Below are positions 20,600-31,542 of a DNA stretch of 64,000 bases, in pieces. This DNA comes from Pseudeuparius sepicola (lineage: Eukaryota > Arthropoda > Insecta > Coleoptera > Anthribidae): positions 14,092,001 to 14,156,000 of the forward strand of contig OY987306.1 of assembly GCA_963920635.1 (NCBI GenBank). The letters are read 5' to 3'. The notes beneath the pieces were generated by a model. That model was not told the origin of the DNA. It was given only the letters and a program-made list of their open reading frames with translations, and ran no database searches. Within the stretch, counting starts at the first letter, position 1, and each line of letters opens with the position of its first letter. The position numbers and the translations under genes were made by a program.

Positions 20600-21460
20600 C
20601 CTCTTACTTTTCGTAAAAATTTGGTGGCGAAATGTCGCGTAATGTCCCCAAAAACCGAAAAACAGCGACTCCTCCTGGCGAATTTAAGCTTCTGCGTGCC
20701 CTTGACTACTGCCCGACATTATTCCTTCGCCGAGATTCGCCAGGCGCGGGCATATGACGTTGGCGTCGGGCGCTGGCGTCCGACGCCAACTTCACACAAA
20801 AACGACGCCGCGCCGAATCGCGCAATAATTACAATTACGAATGAATTCACTGGCACTGATTCACTCGATTTTGCTCCATTTCCACGACGCGCGGCCCGGC
20901 CCACCTACTAAATTACAGCTGGGCGAGGAGCGCAAGCGCGGGGCGCTGGATACCCACTTGACATCGACACTACAGGTGATCCCCACTACTCATCACTTGT
21001 GCGCGATATTAGCCAATCGCGGCTCGCGGCCCCTACTTCTCTCGGGGCGGCGCTACTATGTTGCCAAGTGTGCTGAAAATTTAGCTGATTTAGTAATTTA
21101 ATTCCGTATAAATTTAATTGTGTAGTGGATTTTTACATGGATTTACCCGTTTTTGTGCTTAATAATTATACGAGATAGTAGATTAACTTATAACGAATGA
21201 AACCCCGTATAAATCCGCGAAAATAAAAAATCGGATTTAAGGGACTTTAAGTCAGTTTGGGGACATGTCGGCATAAACGGCAACACCGAATAGTGGTATT
21301 GGATGGTATGGGGGAAAGCTTGTGCGCACGCACGGCGTCTCCGTCACCGTACCGCCGCGCCGTAGCCGACGCGCTAGTCGAAGATCGTCCGTCCGATTAT
21401 GGGATTTAACAGCTGATTGATATCGATCCGCGTCCGCCTGTAATTTTTGGGGGCGCCAGC
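20600..21460. promoter_or_regulatory. CpG-richer segment, possible promoter region
   Basis: This stretch is clearly richer in G, C and CpG than its surroundings and includes an 11-bp-arm hairpin (GTTGGCGTCGG at 20759, CCGACGCCAAC ending 20790). The open frames across it show no domain. Undermethylated, CpG-rich segments of this kind in insects can mark promoters, and the following tandem units have 5' UTR-like composition. No TATA box or first exon could be defined. Confidence 0.25.
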
Positions 21461-21716
21461 TTCAACAAGCAATTTATTATTATACAGAATGCCTTACCTG
21501 TGGCTATTCTGTGGTTGTGGTATAACAATTCTGTTTCCAAAACGTGGACGCGTATGCAAACGTCGCGTCTTGCTAACCGATATTGTTCCGTTGCTTTGCT
21601 TTGTTTTACGAACTGTCGTCGGAAGTGAACCTGCTTCTGTACATTTTTCCAGATCCGTTCGCCATTTTTTGGACCAGCAGTGATGTCCAAACCTGTTGCA
21701 ATTGCCGCTACGAATT

Positions 21717-22575
21717 TGCAGTGAAATAACAAGTGATTTTTTCATATTTCCGTTAAGAAATGCAGTATTAAACGTTCGCGGCCTTCGTATGAAAACAGTG
21801 CTAGATAGGTTCCTACTAGGTACCCCAATTACGGCCGAGGATAAAAGAAGCAGCGAAGAAGGGTTCGCGAAAATTCGGGTTTTATTAGACGCATACGGTA
21901 TGGATCTAATTGTACAATTCACCTAGTCGAGTCCCCGTTGGAATAAATCAGCTGAGGGAAACCGAGATGTCCCTAATATTTGGAATCGCGCCGCTTTAAG
22001 TGTGCAGTGAAAAAAAAAAACAAGTGTTTTGTTCGTATTTCCGTAAAAAGAGACTACGAAGTGTTATACCTTCGCGACCATCGTATAAAAACAGTGCCAC
22101 TAGTTAGGTAGGTACTTAGTGCTTTATGTGATTTTGTGAAGATTTTTGGATAGTATCTAAACACAAGAAAATAGTAAAAATAATTTATGCATCTCAAAGG
22201 TAGGCTTTTTCATGCTATTCGTCGAGCTATTCGCTAAAAGAACCTTTAAGGAGTTGTCCAAAAATTATTTATTTTTTTATTTAATCTCCACCGAGATCTC
22301 CACATACACCAAATGATACATGTTGCGTCAATATTCTTCAAATACTGCGAAAAAGCCTCGGAAAAAGCGATTCGACTGTCAACCAGTTACCTAGTGCTTC
22401 TTGTGATTTTCGAGAGGATTTTTGGATAACATAAGAAAGGAGTACGACACCCGCAAGGAAAATCATCCAGGCATCCGAAAGGTAGTTTTTTTGCATGCTA
22501 TTCGCTAAAAGAACCATTAAAGATTTGTTCAAAAATTAGTTGAAAGACTATTCCTGAAATACTGTGAAAGAGCTA
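21717..22575 (+). repeat. Diverged ~285-bp tandem repeat, three units
   Basis: The block GCAGTGAAA...ACAAGTG, ATTTCCGT and AAAACAGTGC at 21717-21820 recurs at 22003-22110, offset 286. The next block, with TGTGATTTT and GATTTTTGGATA then GCTATTCGCTAAAAGAACC, occurs at about 22113-22290 and again at about 22395-22545, offset about 283. Units are clearly diverged. Confidence 0.7.
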
Positions 22576-24960
22576 TACGTCTGACAACGCTGCACGGCGG
22601 AATTGGGGGGGATCCGCCGGAACCGGCCTCAGTTCCAGCTGGTCCCGGCAAGGTCAAGGACCCATGGCCGTAGCGTCGGAAAAAGGGGTTTTAATAGCGT
22701 TTTAAAAAAAATTATTTCTGACGTTAATATGCACTTTAGAAAAATTTTAATTGCATAGGCGTAACAAGTGCATTTTTCCCGACCTGCCCTTAAAATTTCT
22801 GTACTTATCAAAGTTACACCCTGTATAAGAATAAGAAACTCTCTTTTCGGGGTTAATCTCCAAGTGCCTCCTCTCAGCTCAGTTTTAGTGTCAGCGTCGT
22901 CAAAACATACCACAGTAAGTCACCCCTTTCCCCGTCAGTGTCTTGTTTTGCATTTTATTCCTTTTATATTGTTTTCCATTTATGTCAGTTTTAATATTTA
23001 CCTTTTATGTTCTCGTTGGTTCTATTTCATTTTGGATATTTTTCCTTTATTAATGTTTGATCTTTTTCTATTTATTGTTCACGTACCGTTTTACCTTTTT
23101 TGAGTAGGACCTTCAGAGGAATGAACAGTGTTCCTTTTATTTTAGAATGCACCCTTCTGGTGATGTTATTTAAGTTTATTTTATTTTTAAAGAATTATTA
23201 AGTTTCCGCTTAAAGTACCATTCGCAAAACCCCTTTTGCGCATTAATTGTTTTAAGTTTCTGGAGCCACGTTTTGTTTCTGCTTTATATTTCCTTCTGTC
23301 AGTACTTCATTGTTTTGTCTGGACTATTGTGTTCATGTGCTAATTATACATATCTTTTAATATACATCTTTTTATACAGTACCGCGTGTCTAATTTCTAT
23401 ATACACGGTGTGCAAGTAAAGTAGTTATAGCTGGGGTTGCAAGCGAATCTTCGTGCGCCCTTAACAACTAAAGATCAACTGAGATTCAAATAGCCGATTA
23501 CATAGTTTTCAATTTCCTTATTCAAATAAGATGGTGACAGCGTGCCAATATCAAGTTGTTAGTTTCTTGTGTTTTCGTAATCAAAGACATTCCGCCTCGA
23601 CCGGCTGGTAACATAGTTGCGAGCAAAAAAATTTAAGTATTAACGATAGCCGAAAACTTGCAATAAAAAATATGAGTTCACGATTCCCTCAGAAACTACT
23701 TAAATTTTTATGAAACTGTAACGATAATTGCAAAAGTCAGCTATGGAAATAAGCTGCTCTCGGTGAACTTAATAAAAAAATCTACAATATTAATCTTGAC
23801 CAGAATTATTTCAGAACGATAAAGATATTATAAAAACAGAGGCCTTCCGTCAGGTATAGACCTATTATGTGCATCGACTCGTGAATTATACCGCAAAAAC
23901 TGAAACGCAACCCGAAAAAAGGCACTAACATGAACTGCACAGGTCAGGACCAAGATAGCTAAGTCTATTTCTTGAGGTAAAGGTGCTATAAAAACGTAGA
24001 GATCAACTCTAGCCAAGAAATATTCGTGCAATGGAGTGAGCTGAAAAAGCAAAAATTATATAAAGATAACTTCAAAAAACTCACCTGCAACGCGTGCTCC
24101 ACTCCTGCCCTGTGTCTCGTCCAATAAATGGAACTGCAAGATTCACACGACCACGCTTTCAGCCTCGACCTACTAAAGGATGGGCTGCTATAACCTTGTA
24201 AACTCCAACAACAACAACAACAAATGCACATAATATAGTCGAAAGATAGTATCAGGCAGGCGATAAAGTTATATAAAAATCTAAATTGGAAAACTACCTG
24301 ATGCTACCTTGTTACCTGACAGGACAAAAGACAGAACCACCGAGATGCTAATTCAAGAGAAGACGAAAATGAACAGAAGGGCGGCGGCGTCGTTGATGTC
24401 CCTTTTATGACAATTTTCACAAAATACTCAAAATATGATCTAATGACGTCAGTGCTTTGACAGAAAATCAAACTTGAACCATTAAACGGTTGCACTGAAT
24501 CCTAGAGACAGCTCCAGTCAGTTGTATACCCAACAGATTACTGGAATCCGTGCACCGACCACAATAAATCCATGGCTGAACCAAACTGATTAGTGGAACA
24601 AACCCAGTCGGGGTACCTGAACAGACCACCTGAATCTAAGCGCTAACTTAGATCCAGGTGAACCAAGCAGAACGACCTACCACATTACACCGTACTCTAA
24701 TGCTGAACTTAGGATCATTACAGATGGTTTCGTATTCACTACGTCACACTAAAAATCGATATCGAAACGAGTTGAGAGCACTGCAATTCGACTGAATAAG
24801 GTTCGAATTTGCGAGTTCAGAACAAAATACTCAAATTATGTGTTCAAAGGTTGATAATAATTATTTAAAAACATGGTAACGGAGTTTTAACAGAAAAATT
24901 CCGTTACACATTAAGTTTTAAAATTCATGAATATTACGTAATTGATATACTATAGGTTCT
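22576..24960. other. No gene recognised
   Basis: Mixed AT-rich sequence with a short GC-rich patch at 22585-22680, an ACACCCTGTATA element end near 22815, and a short AAC microsatellite near 24205-24222. The open frames in this stretch are low complexity or lack recognisable domains. Confidence 0.5.
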
Positions 24961-24967
24961 ATTTCTA

Positions 24968-25672
24968 TACAGGGTGATTCAAAACTATATGGCACCCTTT
25001 CAGGGGCGTAATTTACTCGTTAAATTAAGACGAAAAGTTCATATCAACATGGGTCCAAAAACGCTTCTTACGAAGATACAAGGTGATTAAGCTTTCAAAA
25101 AAATATAGATTTTTTTGTTTATACCTTCCAAACCAATAAGAATATTTAAACCAAGATTGGTACACAATAATACCCTCATAGGGTGACATAATACATGTTA
25201 ATATCAGGTCTCCAAAGTAACCAGTGGCGAAGGTATGGGTAATCAGTACCATTAATTAAACAAAAAAAATAGTACGGCCCTGTATAATACAAAAATTTAT
25301 TATCTTGCTGAATGAACAATACAATATGGAACAAAAAATGTCTCATTCATTTTTGTCATATCTCTCTCCCTTTCGCAGAAAATTTGAGTTTTTCCTTTTT
25401 TTCATCTTTTTTGAACTCTTTAATTTACTTTGAAGTAACTATTATTTTAAGTAAACGAAATGATTTTCAAATGGAATTGCAGTAGGAGTAGGTAATTTTG
25501 GATATTGGTTTCGAAGGTATCAACAAAAATTGAAATTTTTTTGAAAGCTTAATCACCCTGTATCTTCGTAACGAAGCGTTTTTGGACCCATGTTGATATG
25601 AACTTTTCGTCTTACTTTAACGAGTAAATTACGCCCCTGAAACGGTGCCGCATAGTTTTGAATCACCCTGTA
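24968..25672. mobile_element. Long-TIR MITE, TA target site
   Basis: A 705-bp segment begins TACAGGGTGATTC and ends GAATCACCCTGTA. The inverted arms extend about 150 bp, matching through TTTACTCGTTAAA, CATATCAACATGGGTCC and the AGCTTTCAAAAAAAT region. TA flanks both ends, as in Tc1/mariner-type insertion. The middle (25130-25530) has no transposase frame. It is a non-autonomous derivative. Confidence 0.85.
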
Positions 25673-25881
25673 TAGTGAATAAATGTATGTTTGTTATAAG
25701 TTATCTTAGTTTTTCCTAATTTAAAAGATAATAAGTGTGATCTAATAGGAGTTGTCTTAATTTTAGTCACTCTCGCTGCTAATGTCAATGAATGTGTCAT
25801 TTGAAGGTGCAGTCTACAAGAAGGGATATTTGGATCGTTAGGGTCATGTTCCTGTGGACAGGGTTTAATATTAGTCTTTTG

Positions 25882-26379
25882 TCATTTCAGTTGTGCCTTG
25901 TGAATTATTTTATCAGTAGAAGTTTTAATTTTTGTTCCTAACTCTTCCGGTATTTGTAATTGGGTATGTTTCGGTTGAGTTTTATCTCTCAATGAGGTTT
26001 TATTATTGGCACAAATTTTTGTAAGGGGAATATAATGTGCTTTAGGTTTTTCACGGTTTCTATATCGTTTTTCATTCAGCCTTGTTTTTTCGTTCAAAAA
26101 GTCTTCGTAAATTTTATTATAAATGATTTTTAATCTATTTTTCCTATCAGCCTTGGGTGGGCCAATGGAAACTTTCCACCCCGATGTTTTTGGTTTAAAA
26201 CAAAAATCTGGGAAAACACTCGGACACGTCGATTTTTGATTTGAGGGGGAACTATTTTTCGTTTTTTTTTTCATCCCGCAAATTTGAATAGGGGATATGG
26301 GTCGTGCCATACCTCTTTTTAAAGGTCTCATCGAGTTCTTTATGTCCCTACAATTTCGCTTCATTATTTTTATCAGCAA
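25882..26379 (-). CDS. Hypothetical basic protein, 165 residues
   Basis: A single open frame from the ATG at 26379 to the stop at 25882. The product is Lys/Arg/Pro-rich with no recognised domain, signal peptide or membrane segment. A KIIYNKIYEDFLNEKTRL stretch could be helical. The frame is longer than its neighbours in AT-rich DNA, but that is weak evidence of coding. No splice or poly(A) context supports a host gene. It may be a fragment of a repeat-encoded protein. Confidence 0.25.
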   Translation of the reverse strand: MLIKIMKRNCRDIKNSMRPLKRGMARPISPIQICGMKKKTKNSSPSNQKSTCPSVFPDFCFKPKTSGWKVSIGPPKADRKNRLKIIYNKIYEDFLNEKTRLNEKRYRNREKPKAHYIPLTKICANNKTSLRDKTQPKHTQLQIPEELGTKIKTSTDKIIHKAQLK

Positions 26380-26683
26380 CGAAATGACAGCTTGTCAGAA
26401 TAAAAATAAATAAAAATACTTACTAATTAAAGTTGTATTATTTAGGTGTACACGTGAACTTTTGTTTAACAAACTGTTGTTCACAAAACGTTCACCCAGG
26501 TTTGTTTAGGAGTTTCGTTAGAAATAATTCGCCTATTGACATAAAAACTAGCATGAAAACATCCGTTTTTTGACTTTTGAAGAAAAAGGTTTTTGCAAAC
26601 TTTGTTTACTAAACATTGTTGTTCGACGATTTCAAGTTTCAAGATTATTATCGTTAGTTCGAGAGATTGTAACTAGATTTAAT

Positions 26684-27051
26684 TATGGTGTACACTATAG
26701 CTGAGCGGGTTGAATTGGTTTCTATTTACTTCAAAAACAATGACTGTGCAAGACAAACAGCACGACAATTTAATGAAAGACGTCAGGATACGTTACGCAG
26801 CTGATGGAAAAGTTTATGGAAACTGGAACAGTGCAGAATAAGAAAGATAATCTGGTTCGTGTCGTTCGGAATGAAGGTATGCAAGTCGCAGTTTGAAGAC
26901 ATATTACTATGGATAACACATTGAGTACTAGGCAATTGTCCGAAGTCTCCGGCGTATCGCGAACAAGCGTTAAGAGAATTTTGAAGCCAATCTACAGGTT
27001 TGTAATTTAGTACTCTGCATCGACTGAAGACCAAATTGCTCACCCTGTATA
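26684..27051 (+). pseudogene. DUF4817-type transposase N-terminus relic
   Basis: From the ATG at 26684 the translation reads MVYTIAERVELVSIYFKNND and ARQTARQFNERRQD. After frame breaks it continues with TMDNTLSTRQLSEVSGVSRT and SVKRIL. This is the helix-turn-helix N-terminal region common in insect mariner-related transposases. At least two frameshifts and a stop break it, and the catalytic domain is absent. The segment ends with CACCCTGTATA (about 27041-27051), the terminal end of such elements. Confidence 0.75.
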
Positions 27052-27071
27052 ATGGACAGATTATCGGCTTC

Positions 27072-28440
27072 TTATACTAATCTCGAGTGTACCACTTTTT
27101 CCACTATTTTTGAGATAGAAGACAAAAGATTAATCGATCTGTAATCAGATGGTAAATTTGAGTTACTTTTCTTCGGGATTGTCACAATCCGAGACTTTTT
27201 CCAGATGGCCGGAAAGTATTGCGTCCTTAAAATAGCGTTAGTGAGATTTAAGATTGCGATTCGGAATTTTTTTAGGAAGTAGTTTGATGACTTTATTAGT
27301 AATACCATCGAGGCCAGAGGCCTTTCTGGTCTGTAAGAATCTGATGATTTTGTTAATTTCTTCCGGATCTGTTAGGGGGAGTTGGCCCGATGAGGCCTCA
27401 TCTAGCATTCTAGTAGATGTTGTGATTACCTCCGCTTCCCATTCGGGGTCATCCCTGGGGTTTAAATTTGGTGAAAACTGAGAGACGTACTCCGCCGCAA
27501 AGACTTCCGCGTTCTCCTCAGCGTTGAAGACTAAACCGTTCTGGTATTGGTGGTGTCGGTGTCTTTGTAGTTTTCCCCACGTCTTTTGTGATTTATAAGG
27601 TTTTTAATTCCAGTCGAGTGGTACGTGGCTTTTGTGGCCGTAGTCGATTCTGTGAGTGCATTCATTATGAGGTTTTGTATTGTGTCCGGGTAATCGTCGA
27701 TGTCACGTTTGTCCGTTACGTGTCTAAGTGGCGGAGGATTAAGTAAAAGTATTGTTTTGTACGTCTCCCAGTTTGTTATGAATCTCTTGTAGTTTTGGTT
27801 TAACCTATCGTTGTTATTATTCAAGTTTTTGAAGGTTAAAGTAACCGGGTGATGGTCACTACTCAAGTCAGTTTTCGTGTAGGTATACCTCGTAGTCATA
27901 TTCGAAGTTTTTTGCGATAAATACCTGTAAATGCGATAAATACCCGTAAATTGTTCAAAAATGTGTACCTGTCTAGCTGCCTGCCGTTCCTGTTGCTAGG
28001 AGCGGGGGACCACCTAATATGCTTGGCATTACAATCGCCACCCGCAATTATTACCTAGAAATGTAAGAAGATTTTATATAATTCGTTTACGTTATACCTT
28101 TTGTTAGGCGGCATGTATATTGAATAAAGGGTGACGGTTTTGTTGCCCATCATTTTGACCTTTGCAGATACAAATTCCGCATTCGCATTTGCGTTAGCTG
28201 AATTAGACGTTATGAACGAGACGGAATTGAGTACGGCGATTAGTACGCCTCCACCTCTCCCATTAAATCTGTCCCTACGAACAATACTGTAATTCTGCAA
28301 TTTGAATCTCATGTACGGTTTAAGAAAGGTTTTCTGCAGCCCTAGAACGTGAACCTCGTTCTCCTGCAGGAAATTTTGGAGCTCGTGATTTTTGCCCTTA
28401 TCGCTGTTGGCCTTCCACGAAACAAATTTTAATTTATCCT
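27072..28440 (-). pseudogene. LINE ORF2: endonuclease and RT start
   Basis: Just left of 28440 the frame begins with a KFVSWKANS and LQENEVHVLGLQ endonuclease start. The frame at 28312-28055 reads NYSIVRRDRFNGRGGGVLIA, the conserved endonuclease strand. The frame at 27899-27531 has TDLSSDHHPVTLTF, the catalytic SDH region. The frame at 27308-27072 holds the RT entry AILRTQYFPAIWKKSRIVTI and SDYRSINLLSSISKIVEKV. The pieces are separated by frameshifts, and the RT palm with its YxDD is missing. Endonuclease active-site residues in the visible parts look conserved. Confidence 0.8.
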
Positions 28441-29430
28441 GTGTTTGACCTTCGTCATTATTACATTTACTGTAGTTTGCAGGATGATTTTCGCCACAGC
28501 ATTTACAAGGTGATTCGTAATTCTTTTTGCAGGTGAATTTATTATGACTCTATGCGCCTTTAAGGCATTTAGGGGTGGCGTGACAAATCGTCTGTGTATG
28601 CCCAAAACGCTGGCACCTGTGACACTGGGTCACTCTCGGCCGTGTTCTTCTAGGTTAGAAAGTGACCTAGTTGTCACAGATCTTTACTTTATTAAAAATG
28701 TTCTTGGAAGCCTGCGTTGTGGGCAGTATAATAAGAAGGTTATCCTGCGGTACCCGATTCTTGCCTTTAAGCCCGATGATTGATTTAATATCGAAACCTT
28801 TTTCTACTAGATCTTTTCTGGTCTAAGTCTAAGATAAACTCTACCGGGAAGTTTCTTACCGTGATATTCTAGCTTATTGGTTGTTAAAAATTTTTGGATC
28901 GCCCTTTAATCGTCGGAACTACTGGGCACTATTTTTATACCATTAGACGTATTAGTCGCCCTTTCATGCATTATCATTTTCGATTTAAAATGTTTGGAGA
29001 TTTCCAACCATTTCTCCTCATTCCTAAGGACAATCGGAATGATGTTTTTTTTGGAATTTTCAGTTTCGCCATTATTGTTTTCGTTATTTTGATCTCAGAA
29101 ATCTACTTCGCCTTCGTAAATAGCGTCATTGTTAGCATTTTCGTTATTTTTATTCGGGGTTGAGCTTACAGCTTCTTTTGATTTTTTAATATATTTTGTG
29201 CCTTCGATTTCCTTTTTTTCATTTTCTTTTTCAGTATTATATTTTCGAGAGGTAGGTATTTATTTGTCGACCATTTCTTTGCTTATACTTTTGTGTTTCT
29301 TTTTCCTTCAAAATACTTACGTTACTAGAGATATTTACAGAGTATAATGATAAGTTATCGTCGGAAACATCAGTGCTTAGAGATTTAGATCTCTTATTTC
29401 TAGTTATTTTACTGGGGATTGTCAACCAAT
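28441..29430 (-). pseudogene. LINE ORF1 (Gag-like) with zinc knuckles
   Basis: Around 28640-28585 the minus strand reads CHRCQRFGHTQTICHATPKC, a CCHC knuckle. A further CKCCGENHPANYSKC knuckle lies near 28470 and runs with almost no gap into the endonuclease of ORF2. The Ser/Lys-rich N-terminal part is at 29425-29237. Frameshifts and stops divide the gene. Fusion of the knuckle end with the ORF2 start suggests a small deletion at the ORF1/ORF2 junction. Confidence 0.7.
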
Positions 29431-29510
29431 CTGAATCTGTAACGACGGCGTCCTTGTTAGAAGAAAAACTATCAGAGTTTCCGGTATTGATATGTCTTCT
29501 TTTCTTAAAT

Positions 29511-30079
29511 TTCTCTAACTAACAGAGTCTTTGGATGGGATTCGGAGGGGCTGCTAGCACTCCTGAGCTATGAAGGTCTCCAGACGCACCAGCAAAGGGG
29601 TTCGCGGGCAGAGGTTCTACATGTGGGCTTCGGGGAACGGGGTATACGCAACGATGGGGCCTAACAATTTCTGGTAAAAATGTTCATGCCGCCAGGACCT
29701 GCACATGAAGGAGAGTCGTTAACATCCAGGTGTAGCAGGGGACGTCTGATCGTCACGAAAGTAGTCCCAATAGCGACCAACCCTCCGTCATCTGAAAGTA
29801 GGAATTTTCTGATTTTTGGTGTATTAAATGGAGCCAAGGAGCCGGCAGTGGTTCCCACACCATCGCCAATAGCATCTGCAAGTAATCCGCTAGTGCTAAT
29901 CCAAGTCAACTGCTGCTACCTTCTAATGTCTCAACTGAACAACTCGTTAGCCTAATTACACAAGTAGTGGTGAGAATGCAAAATTTAAATCTTCTTAGTG
30001 CACCTGACACAAAGAATAATCAAACCTTTTGTAGTGTTAGGTCATTATAAGGGCTCCGCCCCTTTTGAGCATAAATTAA
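29511..30079. other. No gene recognised; short open frames
   Basis: The + strand has a 91-residue frame (29680-29955) and an overlapping second frame ending near 30050 with an amphipathic STEQLVSLITQVVVRMQNLN segment. No domain is recognised. The segment could be an old exon or transposon N-terminus. Confidence 0.35.
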
Positions 30080-30485
30080 AATAGCATAAGGACAAGAAAT
30101 CGGGGATATTTCAGCGCAGAGAGAAGTAATCGCGAGACGAAAGAACGCAAAACAAATAAGGACAGGATAAAAGAGCTCAAGGACAAAAAATAGGGGACAT
30201 TTCAGCGCAGAGACAAGTACGCGCGAGACAAAAGAACGCAAAACAGAAGAGCGCCGGACAAATTCTTAATTGGGTTTCGCTACTATTCAGCGCAAAAACA
30301 TTAAGCGGGGGACGATTGAACGCAGACAATTGAGCGCGGCGACAATTTAGTGCATTACAATTGAACGTGCGACAATTGAGCGCTGCGACACTAGGGCGCC
30401 CGACAATTATTATTGATCGCTGCGGCACTAGGGCGCGCGATAATCGAGCCCATGTCATTTCAGCGCGACAACAATTCAACACAGC
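30080..30485 (+). repeat. GACAATTGAGCGC-type degenerate array
   Basis: From about 30250 to 30485 a 13-18 bp degenerate unit built on GACAATTGAGCGC recurs about a dozen times, with the AATTGA and GCGC parts best kept. Left of it, a 60-bp block starting GGACAAGAAATCGGGGA at about 30090 recurs at about 30182 (GGACAAAAAATAGGGGA), 92 bp later. Both share the GCGCAGAGA and AAGAACGCAAAAC motifs. Confidence 0.75.
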
Positions 30486-30780
30486 TACAATAATTGTATA
30501 TGTAGAAACAGTTTTTCCGGGTCCTGACAATGCGGAGAATGAAGCATACTTGGACGAAATATGATGACGAAGTGCGTTGAACTAACGACCGCTCACATAA
30601 TATATTTCAAGCATGTACAAGCTGAGTATCTTTACACTTGCAAGACGATAATGCAGAGAGAGCGCGGTAGAAGCATCTGGCCAGAATTGCTGCTAAACAA
30701 AAATATAATACTCAACGAGGAGACAAGTTTGTATTGTTCGATACTGGCGAAGGGGGAGATAACACAAGAATATGCACCAT

Positions 30781-31542
30781 TCAAAATTTTGATTTATTAA
30801 GTGAATTTTCCAACTGTTCCCTAGAAGTATAATCTTCAGCCAAAACTTTTAAACGGTCGTTCACCTGAACATATTTGGCTTTTCCCGCTTATCTCTAAAA
30901 CCGACACGATATCTGGAGACACATATCTCGGTACGTCCTTGTTGCTTTATTAATGGCTGTAGCTTAGTCAAAGAAAGATGGTGGCAATCTGTGACTCGCT
31001 GAAATGAATGGTGCCACGCTTCTAACGAGTGGTTTGTTCTAGGTAAGTCTCCTTGGAGTCTCTCGAAGTGGTTACATTTTTATGGAAAATTTTGGCGGTA
31101 AGTCTAACAATCTTCTGCCAATGTACGTTTGTTCCTAATATTGCACGATTGGAGCCAATTCCTGATCAAAATGATCCGTTGTTACCTCGAAGGCGAACGG
31201 AATAACTGGTTCTGAATGAACGAAGCAGCCATTGATGTCCCAGTATGGAAAATAGGATTCGATTGCACCAATAGAAGCTAGCTCGAAATCTACCAAAATA
31301 CTCTGAGGTTTTAGAATATTATCTGGTTCATGCAATTTTGTAAATATTTTCCTGTAAGAGACTTCTTGTTTATTTGATAGCAGTGCGTATACCATGGGAA
31401 CAGCCTTTCCATTAATAAATGCGTGGATTGTGTATAGTGGGAGAACTCGTCTAGGGCTACTTTGAAAGTTAAATTGTCTTTTGTTCTCGTCTGTTTCAGG
31501 ATCACTCACTCCTTTTGGCACCACTATTCTACCCTTACACAT
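30781..31542 (-). pseudogene. MULE-type transposase relic
   Basis: The frame 31542-31135 reads TIHAFINGKAVPMVYALLSN, then KIFTKLHEPDNILKPQSILV, then DFELASIGAIESYFP and GCFVHS. This is the catalytic core of insect MULE transposases, with Asp in VDFE. The C-terminal part continues in other frames to the stop at 30781, including EAWHHSFQRVTDCHH, the usual NxxEAWH-type block. Frameshifts make it a pseudogene. The zinc-finger N-terminus is not found to the right. The array at 30080-30485 lies just beyond its 3' end. Confidence 0.8.

Larger units (their letters stand above)
27060..29510 (-). mobile_element. Jockey-like LINE, decayed and 3'-truncated
   Basis: The minus strand carries, in order, an ORF1 with zinc knuckles, an apurinic-type endonuclease and the start of a reverse transcriptase. 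This is the layout of jockey-clade non-LTR retrotransposons. The RT stops near its first motifs and abuts the DUF4817 element end at 27051, so the 3' part is lost. No poly(A) tail or target duplication was found. Confidence 0.8.

Noticed and set aside
21494..21922. 142-residue minus-strand frame
   Set aside because: Overlaps open frames on the other strand and the 285-bp tandem units; no domain.
19130..22828. A 3.7-kb transposon bounded by the ACAGGGTGTA ends at 19130 and 22828
   Set aside because: The interior contains unrelated tandem arrays and no transposase; the ends more likely belong to separate fragments.
24205..24222. Cysteine-rich minus-strand peptide near 24231
   Set aside because: Created by an AAC microsatellite.
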